This document shows, in pieces, positions 44,234-53,367 of a DNA stretch of 64,000 nt. A program made the translations under genes and the position numbers. The notes under the pieces are model-generated. The model was given only the letters and a program-made list of their open reading frames with translations, did no database searches and was not told the DNA's origin. Each line of letters opens with the position of its first letter. The stretch's first letter is position 1. The DNA comes from Methanolinea mesophila (GTDB lineage: Archaea; Halobacteriota; Methanomicrobia; Methanomicrobiales; Methanospirillaceae): the NCBI RefSeq assembly GCF_017873855.1, contig NZ_JAGGKR010000002.1, positions 218,104-282,103 on the forward strand, in the 5' to 3' direction.

Positions 44234-45616
44234 ATGGAGTTCCCCATCCTGTCATCCCTTCTGGTCCTCCTCCAGATGATGTGCGTCATCATCGTCGTCG
44301 CCTATCTGCTCACCCGGAGCAAATTCTTTCCCGAAGTCCTTGAAGGGCGCCTGACGATAAAGGTCCAGCTCATCCTTATCCTCGTCTTCGGGGCGTTGTC
44401 CGTCTACGGCACCCTTAGCGGGGTCGAGGTCATGGGGGCCATCGTCAATGTCCGCGACCTCGGGCCGATGCTCGCCGGCCTGCTCGGGGGTCCGGTGGTA
44501 GGGGTGGGCGCCGGACTGATCGGGGCCGCATACCGGATGAGCCTCGGGGGGTTCACGATGTATTCCTGTTCGCTCTCAACCGTGCTTGCCGGTTTCATCG
44601 GGGGGCTCATCTGGCTCGCTGTCGGGAGGAAGTTTGCCGGGTTTACCATCGCGGTGCTCTTCGCCGTCCTGATGGAGGGGTTGCACATGCTCCTCACCCT
44701 TGCCATCGCCCGCCCGTTCGACGAGGCAGTGGCCGTGGTCTCGACCGTGGCCCTCCCCATGATCCTCGCGAATGCCGCGGGGATGGCGGTGTTCGCGTTC
44801 ATCATCGGAAACCTCCAGAAAGAGCGGAAGACCCAGGCTGAACACGACGTCCTCCTTCGGGAGATGGAGCGGAAGAACACCGAACTCGCCATCGCCGCCG
44901 AGATCCAGCAGAGTTTCCTTCCAAAGACCGTCACCCAGATCGAAGGTTACGATATCGCCGCGAAGAGCGTAATGGCAAAGGAGGTCGGAGGGGATTTCTA
45001 CGACGTGATCCCGTTCGAGGTGATCCCGCTCGGCGCAGGGAGGCTCGGGGTCATGATCGCCGATGTTTCTGGGAAAGGGATCCCCGCGGCCCTGTTCATG
45101 GCGCTCTCAAGGATCGTGGTCCGGGTCAATGCGATGCGATACCCGGATAGTCCTGCGGAGGCGGTCCGGGACGCGAACGCGATCATCTGCAACGACTCGA
45201 AATCGGGCATGTTCGTAACGATGCTCTACGGATTGCTGGACTCGGAAACCCGGACCTTTACCTTCGTGAATGCCGGCCATAATCCTCCGCTCCACTATCA
45301 CGCCGCGGACGGCATGTTCTCCGAACTCAGGGCTACCGGGATTGCGGCCGGGCTCATGGACGATGCCGAGTATTTCCAGGACTTCGTACACCTGGCTCCC
45401 GGCGACCTTCTCGTCCTTTACACGGACGGGATTACCGAGGCGGAGAACCCGACGCTTGAGATGTTCGGGGTGCCCAGGCTCCGCGAGGTCGTCCTTGGAT
45501 CCCACGATCTGCCTGCCTCCGACATCATCCGGGATATCCTCTCCGCAGTGAAGGCACATGCGGGCAGCCAGCCCCAGTCGGACGACATCACGCTCATGGT
45601 GATCCGGAGCCTCTGA
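44234..45616 (+). CDS. Membrane SpoIIE-type PP2C phosphatase with LytS-like sensor
   Basis: A 460-residue protein. Residues 8-200 hold about five or six membrane helices of the 5TM-LYT type ('VNVRDLGPMLAGLLGGPVVG', 'YRMSLGGFTMYSCSLSTVLA'). After a coiled linker comes a full SpoIIE/RsbU phosphatase: 'AAEIQQSFLP', 'VGGDFYDVI', 'IADVSGKGIPAALFMALSRI', 'FVNAGHNPPLHYH', 'LLVLYTDGITEAENP', 'QSDDITLMVI', with all metal-binding Asp residues. It would dephosphorylate a Ser/Thr-phosphorylated protein in response to a membrane signal. A TATA-like 'TTTTATAATA' directly precedes the ATG, suggesting a leaderless mRNA. Confidence 0.9.
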   Translation: MEFPILSSLLVLLQMMCVIIVVAYLLTRSKFFPEVLEGRLTIKVQLILILVFGALSVYGTLSGVEVMGAIVNVRDLGPMLAGLLGGPVVGVGAGLIGAAYRMSLGGFTMYSCSLSTVLAGFIGGLIWLAVGRKFAGFTIAVLFAVLMEGLHMLLTLAIARPFDEAVAVVSTVALPMILANAAGMAVFAFIIGNLQKERKTQAEHDVLLREMERKNTELAIAAEIQQSFLPKTVTQIEGYDIAAKSVMAKEVGGDFYDVIPFEVIPLGAGRLGVMIADVSGKGIPAALFMALSRIVVRVNAMRYPDSPAEAVRDANAIICNDSKSGMFVTMLYGLLDSETRTFTFVNAGHNPPLHYHAADGMFSELRATGIAAGLMDDAEYFQDFVHLAPGDLLVLYTDGITEAENPTLEMFGVPRLREVVLGSHDLPASDIIRDILSAVKAHAGSQPQSDDITLMVIRSL

Positions 45617-45760
45617 ACAGAGATCAATTTCCGGAGGCCCCTGATCCTCCACCACCTCCCTATAAGTTACCCGAGACCCCGGACCGGTGACCGGATGTTC
45701 CCTCCTGACACTTCAGAACATTCATAACGGACGTAGTGGACTCTCTCATCAGGCAGAAGA

Positions 45761-47773
45761 ATGGCCGGACAAGAACGAGAATACCTCGAGATGATCATCG
45801 ATTTCCTGCCCGACGCGACGTTTGTCATCGACCGTGAGGGAAAGGTGATCGCCTGGAACCGTGCGATGGCGGAGATGACCGGGGTCAGTGCCGAAGAGGT
45901 GCTCGGGAAAGGGGACTTCGAGTACGCGATCCCGTTCTACGGCGAGAGAAAACCAATGCTTGCGAACCTGGTATTCCTCCCCGACAGCGAGATCGGGAAC
46001 CGGTACCACACGGTCCAGCGGACCGGGGACACGCTCGTGGTTGATATCTATATCCCGACATTCCAGGGCCGCGGCGCCTACTTCTGGGCGAAAGCAAGCC
46101 CGCTCTACGACCCGCAAGGGAACATCACCGGCGCGATTGAGACCATCCGGGACATCACCGACCGGAAACGTGCCGAGCAGGATATGGAGGAGACCCGGAA
46201 GCGCCTCGCGGAGATCATCGATTTCCTGCCTGACGCGACGTTTGTCATCGACCGTGAGGGAAAGGTGATCGCCTGGAACCGTGCGATGGCGGAGATGACC
46301 GGGGTCAGTGCCGAAGAGGTGCTCGGGAAAGGAGACTTCGAATACGCGATCCCGTTCTACGGTGAGAGAAAACCGATGCTCGCGAACCTGGTATTCCTCC
46401 CCGACAGCGAGATCGAGAAGCGGTATCATTCGATCCAGCGGATCGGAGACACGCTGGTGGTCGACATCCACATCCCGGCGTTCCAGGGCCGCGGCGCCTA
46501 CTTCTGGGCGAAAGCGAGTCCGCTCTACGACCCGCAAGGGAACATCACCGGCGCGATTGAGACCATCCGGGACATCACCGACCGGAAACGTGCCGAGCAG
46601 GATATGGAGGAGACCCGGAAGCGCCTCGCGGAGATCATCGATTTCCTGCCTGACGCGACGTTTGTCATCGACCGTGAGGGAAAGGCGATCGCCTGGAACC
46701 GTGCGATGGCGGAGATGACCGGGGTCAGTGCCGAAGAGGTGCTCGGGAAAGGAGACTTCGAATACGCGATCCCGTTCTACGGTGAGAGAAAACCGATGCT
46801 CGCGAACCTGGTATTCCTCCCGGACCGCGAGATCGAGAAGCGGTACCACTCGATCCAGCGGATCGGAGACACGCTGGTGGTCGACATCCACATCCCGGCG
46901 TTCCAGGGCCGGGGAGCTTACTTCTGGGCGAAAGCAAGCCCGCTCTACGACCCGCAGGGGAACATCACCGGCGCGATTGAGACCATCCGGGACATCACCG
47001 ACCGGAGGGCGATGGAGGAACGTCTCGCACGATCGAATGCAGAACTCCGCATTGCTGCGGAGATCCAGCAGAGTTTCCTTCCGGAGGTCATTCCCCAGGT
47101 AAAGGGGTTCGACATCGCGGCGCGAAGCGTGATGGCCAGGGAAGTCGGGGGCGATTTCTTCGACGTCATCCCGTTCGAAATCATCCCGCTCGAGAAAGGG
47201 ACACTTGGCATCATGATCGCCGATGTTGCCGGAAAGGGTGTACCGGCAGCCCTGTTCATGGCGCTCTCAAGGATTGTCGTCCGGGTAATCGCCCTCTGGA
47301 ACCGCGACCCTGCCAGGGTGATCCGGGATGCAAACGACGTAATATCGAAGGATTCGAAAGGCGGGATGTTTGTCACCCTCTTTTACGGAACGCTCTCGGA
47401 GAAGGACCGGACACTTGAGTACGTCAATGCGGGGCATAATCCCCCGCTGGTGTACCGGAACGGCGACGGATCGCTGGAAATGCTCATGCCGACCGGGATC
47501 GTCATGGGGGCTGCGGAACACCAGAACTACTCCTCCCGCACTATCGAGATCGGCACCGGTGATGTGGTGGTGCTCTATACCGACGGCATTACAGAATCGA
47601 TCAACCCGGGTCTCGAGATGTTCGGCGATGGACGGCTGAAGGATCTCATCCGGGAGAATGCCCGCCTGAGCTCCACGGAGATTCTTTCAAAGATCCTTGC
47701 ATCAGTGGAGAAGTTCTCCCGCGGCGAGCCCCAGTTCGACGATATCACCCTGATGGTGATAAAAGGAGTCTGA
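45761..47773 (+). CDS. SpoIIE-type phosphatase with three PAS domains
   Basis: A 670-residue soluble protein. Residues 9-148, 149-288 and 289-416 are three almost identical PAS units, each starting 'IIDFLPDATFVIDREGKV' and ending 'ETIRDITDR'. Then a coiled linker and the PP2C domain (about 420-670): 'AAEIQQSFLPEVIPQVKGF', 'VGGDFFDVIPF', 'IADVAGKGVPAALFMALSRI', 'NAGHNPPLVYR', 'VVLYTDGITESINP', 'QFDDITLMVI'. It is close in sequence to the phosphatase of the preceding gene, so the two probably share an ancestor and perhaps a substrate, but sense different signals. Confidence 0.93.
   Translation: MAGQEREYLEMIIDFLPDATFVIDREGKVIAWNRAMAEMTGVSAEEVLGKGDFEYAIPFYGERKPMLANLVFLPDSEIGNRYHTVQRTGDTLVVDIYIPTFQGRGAYFWAKASPLYDPQGNITGAIETIRDITDRKRAEQDMEETRKRLAEIIDFLPDATFVIDREGKVIAWNRAMAEMTGVSAEEVLGKGDFEYAIPFYGERKPMLANLVFLPDSEIEKRYHSIQRIGDTLVVDIHIPAFQGRGAYFWAKASPLYDPQGNITGAIETIRDITDRKRAEQDMEETRKRLAEIIDFLPDATFVIDREGKAIAWNRAMAEMTGVSAEEVLGKGDFEYAIPFYGERKPMLANLVFLPDREIEKRYHSIQRIGDTLVVDIHIPAFQGRGAYFWAKASPLYDPQGNITGAIETIRDITDRRAMEERLARSNAELRIAAEIQQSFLPEVIPQVKGFDIAARSVMAREVGGDFFDVIPFEIIPLEKGTLGIMIADVAGKGVPAALFMALSRIVVRVIALWNRDPARVIRDANDVISKDSKGGMFVTLFYGTLSEKDRTLEYVNAGHNPPLVYRNGDGSLEMLMPTGIVMGAAEHQNYSSRTIEIGTGDVVVLYTDGITESINPGLEMFGDGRLKDLIRENARLSSTEILSKILASVEKFSRGEPQFDDITLMVIKGV
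45787..47007 (+). repeat. Three tandem near-identical PAS units, period 420 bp
   Basis: Matching positions recur at 45794, 46214 and 46634. Copies 1 and 2 differ at scattered third positions and a few codons. Copies 2 and 3 are nearer each other. The period is 140 codons, so the frame is kept and copy number could change by recombination. Confidence 0.95.
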
Positions 47774-47935
47774 AGGAACGGTTCGTGGAAACCAGTGTTC
47801 ATCTCTCCGGATATAGCGGGAGATGTGCCTTACGTTCGCGAAGCCGGACTCGCGTGCTACCAGACGTCCGGCCGGACCACGAACGAACCAATCCGGCCGG
47901 GTCCCCATAGAGTGAATATAGTGGAATAGGACAGG

Positions 47936-49294
47936 TCAAGGCTTGCGTTCCGGCCGCTTTTCGGAGTGTAATTCCTTCTTGAACTCTGCCACCACTTTTT
48001 TCTTGAATTCCCTCAAGTTCCCCTCGAAGATCAGGATCCCGATACCGATCCAGATCACCCCGAAGATGAGGGCGTAACGGCTCAGATAGGCGAGGAGGAG
48101 GGCACACGAAATTATCCCGAGCACTGGCGTCAGCGGGTAGGCAGGTACTTTGAACCCTCGGACAGCCCCCGGGTCGTCCCATCTGAGCTTCACGAGAGAG
48201 AGATTGATGAAGAAGAAGGTAAGAAGCGTCCCGAAATTAAAGACCTGCGCGAGGGTGGCAAGATTTGCCCCGGATACGAGGACGATCGCTGCCATGACCA
48301 CCGATACGATGATAACGGAGATGTAAGGGACCCCGTTCTTCGAGATCCTGGTGATCTGGTCGGGAAGGAGTTTCTGTCTGGCCATGGCGAAGAGCGCCCT
48401 CGATCCCCCGAAGATGCTCGACATGACCACGGAAGCGGTGGCGAACAGGGCGGCAATCGAGACGTACGCGAGAACAAAGGGATTCTGTGTCGCCACCCGC
48501 AGCGCCGTCTCGAGAGGTGCATCGGATGTGGCGAGCACGGACCAGTCGACAAGCCCGATGGCCACGGTGGATACGCCGATGTAGAGCGCGGCACAGACCA
48601 CAAATGCGATGAGGAGCGCCCGGGGGACATTCTTAACCGGGTCTTTCACCTCCTCGGCGATCACCGTGACGGTGTTGAACCCCACGAAGGCGAAAAATAT
48701 GATGGCCGCCCCGTGGAGCATCCCGGAAAACCCGTTGGGGAAGAACGGTGTATACGTCCCCGATGGCCCGTTCATGAAGATGAACCAGGCACCGATCCCC
48801 ACGAAGATTATCAGCGCGATAATCTTTAAAAACACCATGACCGAGTTCATCCCCGCCGCCTCGCGCATTCCCCGGAGATTTATTACACCCAGGATCAGGG
48901 GTAAAAGGAAGCCGATGATGACGAGTGCGACCGTTGTCGGGGGAATGCCCAGGATGTAGATCAAGTACCCGGCAAATCCGATGGAGACCGCACTGGCTCC
49001 GATCACGTAGTCCGCCGTCTGCACCCACCCGACAACAAAACCCCAGAACCTTCCGAATGCATGGTGTGTGTAGATGTACGAACCTCCGGACTCGGTGATG
49101 AACGAGGAGAGTTCGGCGGCACTCAGCGCGGTAAAAAGGGCGGCAAGCCCCGCGATAACAAATGACAGGATAACCGCCGGGCCGGCAAGCCCCGATGCGA
49201 CCCCGATAAGGACGAAGATCCCCGCCCCGATGATTGCACCGATACTGACCGCAGCCGCCTGCCAGACCCCGAGGGTCCGTTTCAGCTCTCCCAT
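47936..49294 (-). CDS. APC-family amino acid permease
   Basis: A 452-residue protein, twelve membrane helices. The N-terminal motif 'AAVSIGAIIGAGIFVLIGVA' is the unwound helix-1 substrate site of APC transporters. Also seen are 'ELSSFITESGGSYIYTHHAF' and 'GFNTVTVIAEEVKDPVKNVP' (helix 6). It takes up an amino acid or polyamine by cation symport or exchange; the substrate cannot be read from the sequence. The C-terminal tail is highly basic and Lys/Glu-rich. GAGGAA lies about 8 bases before the ATG. Confidence 0.92.
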   Translation of the reverse strand: MGELKRTLGVWQAAAVSIGAIIGAGIFVLIGVASGLAGPAVILSFVIAGLAALFTALSAAELSSFITESGGSYIYTHHAFGRFWGFVVGWVQTADYVIGASAVSIGFAGYLIYILGIPPTTVALVIIGFLLPLILGVINLRGMREAAGMNSVMVFLKIIALIIFVGIGAWFIFMNGPSGTYTPFFPNGFSGMLHGAAIIFFAFVGFNTVTVIAEEVKDPVKNVPRALLIAFVVCAALYIGVSTVAIGLVDWSVLATSDAPLETALRVATQNPFVLAYVSIAALFATASVVMSSIFGGSRALFAMARQKLLPDQITRISKNGVPYISVIIVSVVMAAIVLVSGANLATLAQVFNFGTLLTFFFINLSLVKLRWDDPGAVRGFKVPAYPLTPVLGIISCALLLAYLSRYALIFGVIWIGIGILIFEGNLREFKKKVVAEFKKELHSEKRPERKP

Positions 49295-49412
49295 AACGAT
49301 GTTCCTCGATTCCCATTGGATATCAGCCTTTGGGTTTACCCGACCCGTGGGAAGAGTTAATCGTTATTCCGCAGGGGATATGGTCGTGCCGGCTCTCAGA
49401 AAAAAATAGAGA

Positions 49413-50870
49413 TTATTCAACGACCACGCCGTATATCCCGCTCCCGATCCACCACGAGTCGTCGACCGGCTTCATGTAGATCAGTTTCGGGATCTGGGCG
49501 GTCCCGTTCACCGAGGTGTCCGGGAATAATGCCAGGGAAAATCCGCTCCCGTTCTGCATTGCATCGATCCCCACCCGGGTGGTCTTCATCCCGTACACAT
49601 CGGTATAATCGATCATACTCTGCCCGATATCCGATTTAAGGAACGGGTCGGCGAGGAGGACCCCGTCGGCCGATTCCGCCCAGGGAAAGAGGTCCCCGTT
49701 CACGAACTGTCCTTTCGGGTCGTCGATCACTGCGAGGGTCTTTTCCTTCCCGTTCGCCTTTGCATAATCGACGACCCGGTTCACCAGGTCGTAAAGTTCC
49801 ATCCTGGAATGGGTCCGGACCTGGACGCCGGAGAGGTCCCCGGCAGCCACGCCCGAATAGGCGGGGTCGACGATCGCGGAGAAGAGCCACCAGTTCTCGT
49901 CGACCGGTTCGACATAATTGATCTTCGGGAAATAGACCGTGCTATTGTCCACGGTGACCTTCGCGACCGAGTAAAGGAACCCTCCCTCTCCCCGCGAGAG
50001 GTCGCGCATCCCCCGGATTGTCGCGACCCCGTTCGGGTCCTGGTAATTGATCAGGTTGATCCGGTTCTCCGCCAATTCGGATGCATACGGCGGGCTGGCC
50101 AGGCTCGTGCCGTTAAAGTCAAGGGCCATTATGACAAGTTCACCCCGGATGAAACGGCCCCCCGGGTTGTTGAACTCGGCGAGGGCGTTGTCTCTCCCGT
50201 TCTCCCGGGCATAAGCGACCGCTTCCTTTACATAGGACACCAGGCCGTCCACGCCGGGACTTTCGGCACTCGCGTTCAGCACCGCCGAGGGGTAGACATT
50301 CCCTTCGGACGCGTACATCCGGGCCCCTACGTAGTACGCCCCGTTCACGTCCTCAACCACCGCGAGTACCGGCTCCGGCGTGGATCCGTATCCCGGGCGC
50401 GGGGACGTATAACTGACAATCCCTTTCCCGAACCGTGCGGTCTCCGCCATGTTCTTTACGTACGATATCCCGAACGAATCCGTCCGGTCCAGGATGTTCG
50501 TCCCTGCGAGACCGGGCGATGACGGATCAGCGAGCACGGTCCCGTCGTACCTGTACGCGAAGACGGCGATATCCCCGAGGGCAAACGACCCGTTCGGGTT
50601 GACGAACTCCGCGAGAGCATTCTCTCTCCCGTTGGTCCGGGCGTATTCAGCCGCACGTTCGACGAAGGCGATCAGGTCGGCCGAGGTGGTCATTTTTTCA
50701 GGAGTAGCGAGCGTGACCGTGACTCCGGAACCGTCCGCAGGTGCCGGCGTCAAAGACGGTGTCGTCGACGGACCGGGGGATTCCGGCCCGGGGTTCTGGA
50801 TGCACCCGGCGGTAAGTATTCCCCCCGCAAGGAACAGCACAAGAACGAAGAGAAGAGTCCGCGTATTCAT
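49413..50870 (-). CDS. Lipoprotein with three Cache-like domains
   Basis: A 485-residue lipoprotein. The signal peptide ends 'GGILTAGC', followed by a Thr/Pro stalk and three repeats of a single-Cache fold at about 60-205, 205-345 and 355-485. Each begins with a helix like 'LIAFVERAAEYARTNGRENA' followed by 'ALAEFNNPGGRFIRGELV' or 'LAVIDDPKGQFVNGDLF' and later 'VDENWWLFSAI' / 'VDDSWWIGSGIY'. Such domains bind small ligands outside the cell. There is no transmembrane output, so it is a surface sensor or scavenger. The repeats are well diverged. Confidence 0.83.
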   Translation of the reverse strand: MNTRTLLFVLVLFLAGGILTAGCIQNPGPESPGPSTTPSLTPAPADGSGVTVTLATPEKMTTSADLIAFVERAAEYARTNGRENALAEFVNPNGSFALGDIAVFAYRYDGTVLADPSSPGLAGTNILDRTDSFGISYVKNMAETARFGKGIVSYTSPRPGYGSTPEPVLAVVEDVNGAYYVGARMYASEGNVYPSAVLNASAESPGVDGLVSYVKEAVAYARENGRDNALAEFNNPGGRFIRGELVIMALDFNGTSLASPPYASELAENRINLINYQDPNGVATIRGMRDLSRGEGGFLYSVAKVTVDNSTVYFPKINYVEPVDENWWLFSAIVDPAYSGVAAGDLSGVQVRTHSRMELYDLVNRVVDYAKANGKEKTLAVIDDPKGQFVNGDLFPWAESADGVLLADPFLKSDIGQSMIDYTDVYGMKTTRVGIDAMQNGSGFSLALFPDTSVNGTAQIPKLIYMKPVDDSWWIGSGIYGVVVE

Positions 50871-50997
50871 ACGAATCCGGTGTGTTCCTCACGGTAAAAG
50901 GATTATGAAATTATTGTTCGGGCTTGATGGTACCGGGAACCAAATCGGGGATCAGGATACCGAAGGGCTTCGGGCTGTGTACCGGAGGACGGATAAC

Positions 50998-51005
50998 TTT
51001 ATATA
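50998..51005 (+). promoter_or_regulatory. TATA box of the COG4315-type lipoprotein gene
   Basis: TTTATATA, the archaeal consensus, about 40 bases upstream of the ATG at 51044 in a spacer between divergent genes. Confidence 0.6.
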
Positions 51006-51043
51006 TTCCGGACGGGGATGCACGCGTACGTGAGGAGTTATCC

Positions 51044-51967
51044 ATGCGTCCATTCGCTCTTGTAATCTTTGCGGCAGTGCTCGTCACCTTCGTGCTTGTC
51101 GCGGGCTGCACCCAGCCCCCGGCAGGGCAGGAGACCCCGTCGCCGACTACTGTTCCGCCGACTTCCGTCCCGACCACGGCGGTCCCGACGACACCGGTGC
51201 CGCCGGCGGACACAATACGACTTGTGAACAATCCGCTCGGGAATATTCTGACGGACACCCGGGGCATGACCCTCTACTATTATTCGAAGGATATACCGGG
51301 GAGCGGTGCGAGCACCTGCACCGGAGGATGTGCCGAGATATGGCCGGTCTTCTCTGCGGGCGACGTGATGGTCTCCCCGCCACTCTCATCCTCCGATTTC
51401 ACGACAATAACCCGGGCGGACGGGTCGAAACAGACGGCGTACAAGGGATGGCCGCTTTACTACTTCCGGAATGACACCGTCCCTGGAGATACCTTCGGGG
51501 AAGGGGTGGGCAAGGTCTGGTTCGTCGTGAAACCGGACGACTCGGTGACGATCGCGAGCCAGGGGGACCTCGGGCTCTTCCTTGCGGACGATACCGGGCA
51601 CACGCTCTACTTCTTTGCGAGCGACACGCCGGGGAAGAGTGTGTGCACGAGCACCTGTATTATGCTGTGGCCGCCGTTCTATGCCGACCCGCTCGTCATC
51701 CCCTCGATCCTGAAGAGCTCCGACTTTACCGCCGTGACGAGAGCGGACGGGAAGCAGCAGCTCGCGTACATGGGCCGCCCCCTCTATACCTATACCGGGG
51801 ACAAGTCCCCGGGAGAGGTGAACGGTGAGGGGTTCAATGACCTGTGGTACGTGGCAAACATCACCGGCGCAGTGCCCGTCCCGATCACCGTTCCGACTAC
51901 CACTCTTACCACCCGGCCGACCGTCGATACCAGCGACTCAGGCAGCAGCAGCGGGAGCGGGTATTAA
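51044..51967 (+). CDS. COG4315-type repeat lipoprotein
   Basis: A 307-residue lipoprotein. The start at 51044 has GAGGAG 7 bases upstream; the upstream extension of the frame is not real. After the signal peptide ('VTFVLVAGC') and a Pro/Thr stalk come two pairs of the secreted repeat known from COG4315 (Lipoprotein_15): 'LTDTRGMTLYYYSKDIPGSG' with 'CTGGCAEIWPVF', and 'LADDTGHTLYFFASDTPGKS' with 'CTSTCIMLWPPF'. Each pair carries a disulfide-type Cys pair and 'YKGWPLYYF' / 'YMGRPLYTY' blades. The function of the fold is unknown; redox roles have been suggested for bacterial relatives. Confidence 0.88.
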   Translation: MRPFALVIFAAVLVTFVLVAGCTQPPAGQETPSPTTVPPTSVPTTAVPTTPVPPADTIRLVNNPLGNILTDTRGMTLYYYSKDIPGSGASTCTGGCAEIWPVFSAGDVMVSPPLSSSDFTTITRADGSKQTAYKGWPLYYFRNDTVPGDTFGEGVGKVWFVVKPDDSVTIASQGDLGLFLADDTGHTLYFFASDTPGKSVCTSTCIMLWPPFYADPLVIPSILKSSDFTAVTRADGKQQLAYMGRPLYTYTGDKSPGEVNGEGFNDLWYVANITGAVPVPITVPTTTLTTRPTVDTSDSGSSSGSGY

Positions 51968-51969
51968 CC

Positions 51970-51976
51970 TTTTTTT
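51970..51976 (+). terminator. T7 tract after the COG4315-type gene
   Basis: Seven T residues two bases after the TAA stop codon at 51965-51967. Confidence 0.6.
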
Positions 51977-52152
51977 CACGAAGCCGGGCGAATCCTTCAT
52001 TCGCTACTCTTTAAACTACCCGGAGGGGTCAATCGTGTGGTTCGGGGCTCCGTTCTTCGATGCCCTGCTCTCTCCGGCACCCCACGCCACGGGCATGTCC
52101 ATGGACCCGAGACTCTATACCTTTCGTGCGCCAATGATGTCCGCTGAGGAGG

Positions 52153-52974
52153 ATTATCATCCCCGTACTCGAATTTTCACCCTGTCCCGGGTATCTCGGC
52201 GAGGGAGTGTCCCGGGGACTCGCACGGGGCATGCTCGTCCTTATCCGCGGGTCGAACGTCAGCGGTGAAGGGATGGGGATCGGTGCGGTTGCCCTGGAAT
52301 GCCGGGAGGGGTTCTTTTTCGCGAAAAACTGTAGTACGATGGTATTCAGTCCTCATCTCGTCAGGAAGATCTTCCAGGTCGATTCTCGTATGTCCTGGGA
52401 ACGGAAGGGAATTCCCACGGTCCCGCTCACCCGGGTCCTCGACCTGGTCTCGGATATCTACATGAAAATGCCGTTCCTCCAGCCCCTCCTCGCGGTAAGT
52501 TCCCCGGTCAGGACTGCACTCGGAATTACCCCGTCGTTCGAACCCGTCCCTCCGATAGCGGAAGCTCGGTTCATGTACCGGAGAGAAGGGGATACGATCG
52601 AAGTGTCCTGCACGATCACTCCGCGTGAGCCCGGCATCACCCGGATCTTCCTTTTAAACGAGCTGGCCGCTGATTCGTTCACTCGCGGGTTTCACGACGG
52701 GAACCCTACTCCTCCTCCTACCGGCTGGCAGGAACACGTACCGGGACACGATCTCTACGACCCGGTCCGGGGGATACGGTTTGGCATCTCCTCCGTCGCT
52801 CCCGGAGAACGGATCCCGGGGAAGGTTTTCTGGGGGCGGGAACACACGAAGGAGCTCTGTTGGGCAGGGTTCGGGATCGAACTCGGCACGCCGGGCGACG
52901 CACAGGAGCCCGTCTCCTGCTCCTACAGTATCCCGTTCTCAGTGGATCCCGGCGACGGAGGTGCCGCAAAATGA
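52153..52974 (+). CDS. Hypothetical protein with probable non-AUG start
   Basis: A protein of about 273 residues of unrecognised family. The first canonical start is a GTG at 52207, but the 18 codons before it ('IIPVLEFSPCPGYLGEGV') read as protein and are preceded by a perfect AGGAGG at 52147-52152. In-frame stop at 52135 and codons ATT/ATC at 52153-52159 are the only candidates next to that site. Motifs: 'GMLVLIRGSNVSGEGMGIGA', 'RKGIPTVPLTRVLDLVSD', and a C-terminal beta-rich half with 'FGISSVAPGERIPGKVFWGR'. It has no membrane segment. Confidence 0.6.
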   Translation: MIIPVLEFSPCPGYLGEGVSRGLARGMLVLIRGSNVSGEGMGIGAVALECREGFFFAKNCSTMVFSPHLVRKIFQVDSRMSWERKGIPTVPLTRVLDLVSDIYMKMPFLQPLLAVSSPVRTALGITPSFEPVPPIAEARFMYRREGDTIEVSCTITPREPGITRIFLLNELAADSFTRGFHDGNPTPPPTGWQEHVPGHDLYDPVRGIRFGISSVAPGERIPGKVFWGREHTKELCWAGFGIELGTPGDAQEPVSCSYSIPFSVDPGDGGAAK

Positions 52975-53367
52975 GAAGGTGTGAGTGTTCCTGCGGGGGT
53001 TACCCCGGGTATACCCACATGGAATCGTTGAGGTGTACACCCGGAGAGCACTTCGCGCTGTTTTCACGGTCGAATCCCGGGCGTGAGGTGAACGAGGCGA
53101 GACGAGTGTCTTTCGTTCGCATTCCAATGAGAATAAAAGCCCGGTGCAGGTTCAAAAAGGCCGGAACGCGGCATTGGTTTCACCCTGGTTCGAGGAGGTC
53201 CGGATCAGGTTGCGGACCCCGTGCAGAAGTGGAAGTGGAGGAGCGGCCCATTACCGGGAGTTTCTATTCCGGATATTCGGACTTTCGCGGTTTCGATGGG
53301 GAACGATCAGGGTGCAGGCCTCACAGCGGCTGCCCGCCGGCCGCCGGAAGCGGAGGGGGAGAGACTG
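52975..53367. other. 393-bp intergenic region
   Basis: No supported gene. The 147 bases before the radical SAM gene stay open in its frame but look non-coding. A 'GAATAAAAGCC' element near 53130 could be a promoter. Confidence 0.4.

Noticed and set aside
45749..46891. 380-codon minus-strand frame over the PAS repeats
   Set aside because: It repeats in step with the PAS units because it is their antisense; no independent signal.
45787..47007. Possible CRISPR array
   Set aside because: The repeats are 420 bp, contiguous and coding; there are no spacers.
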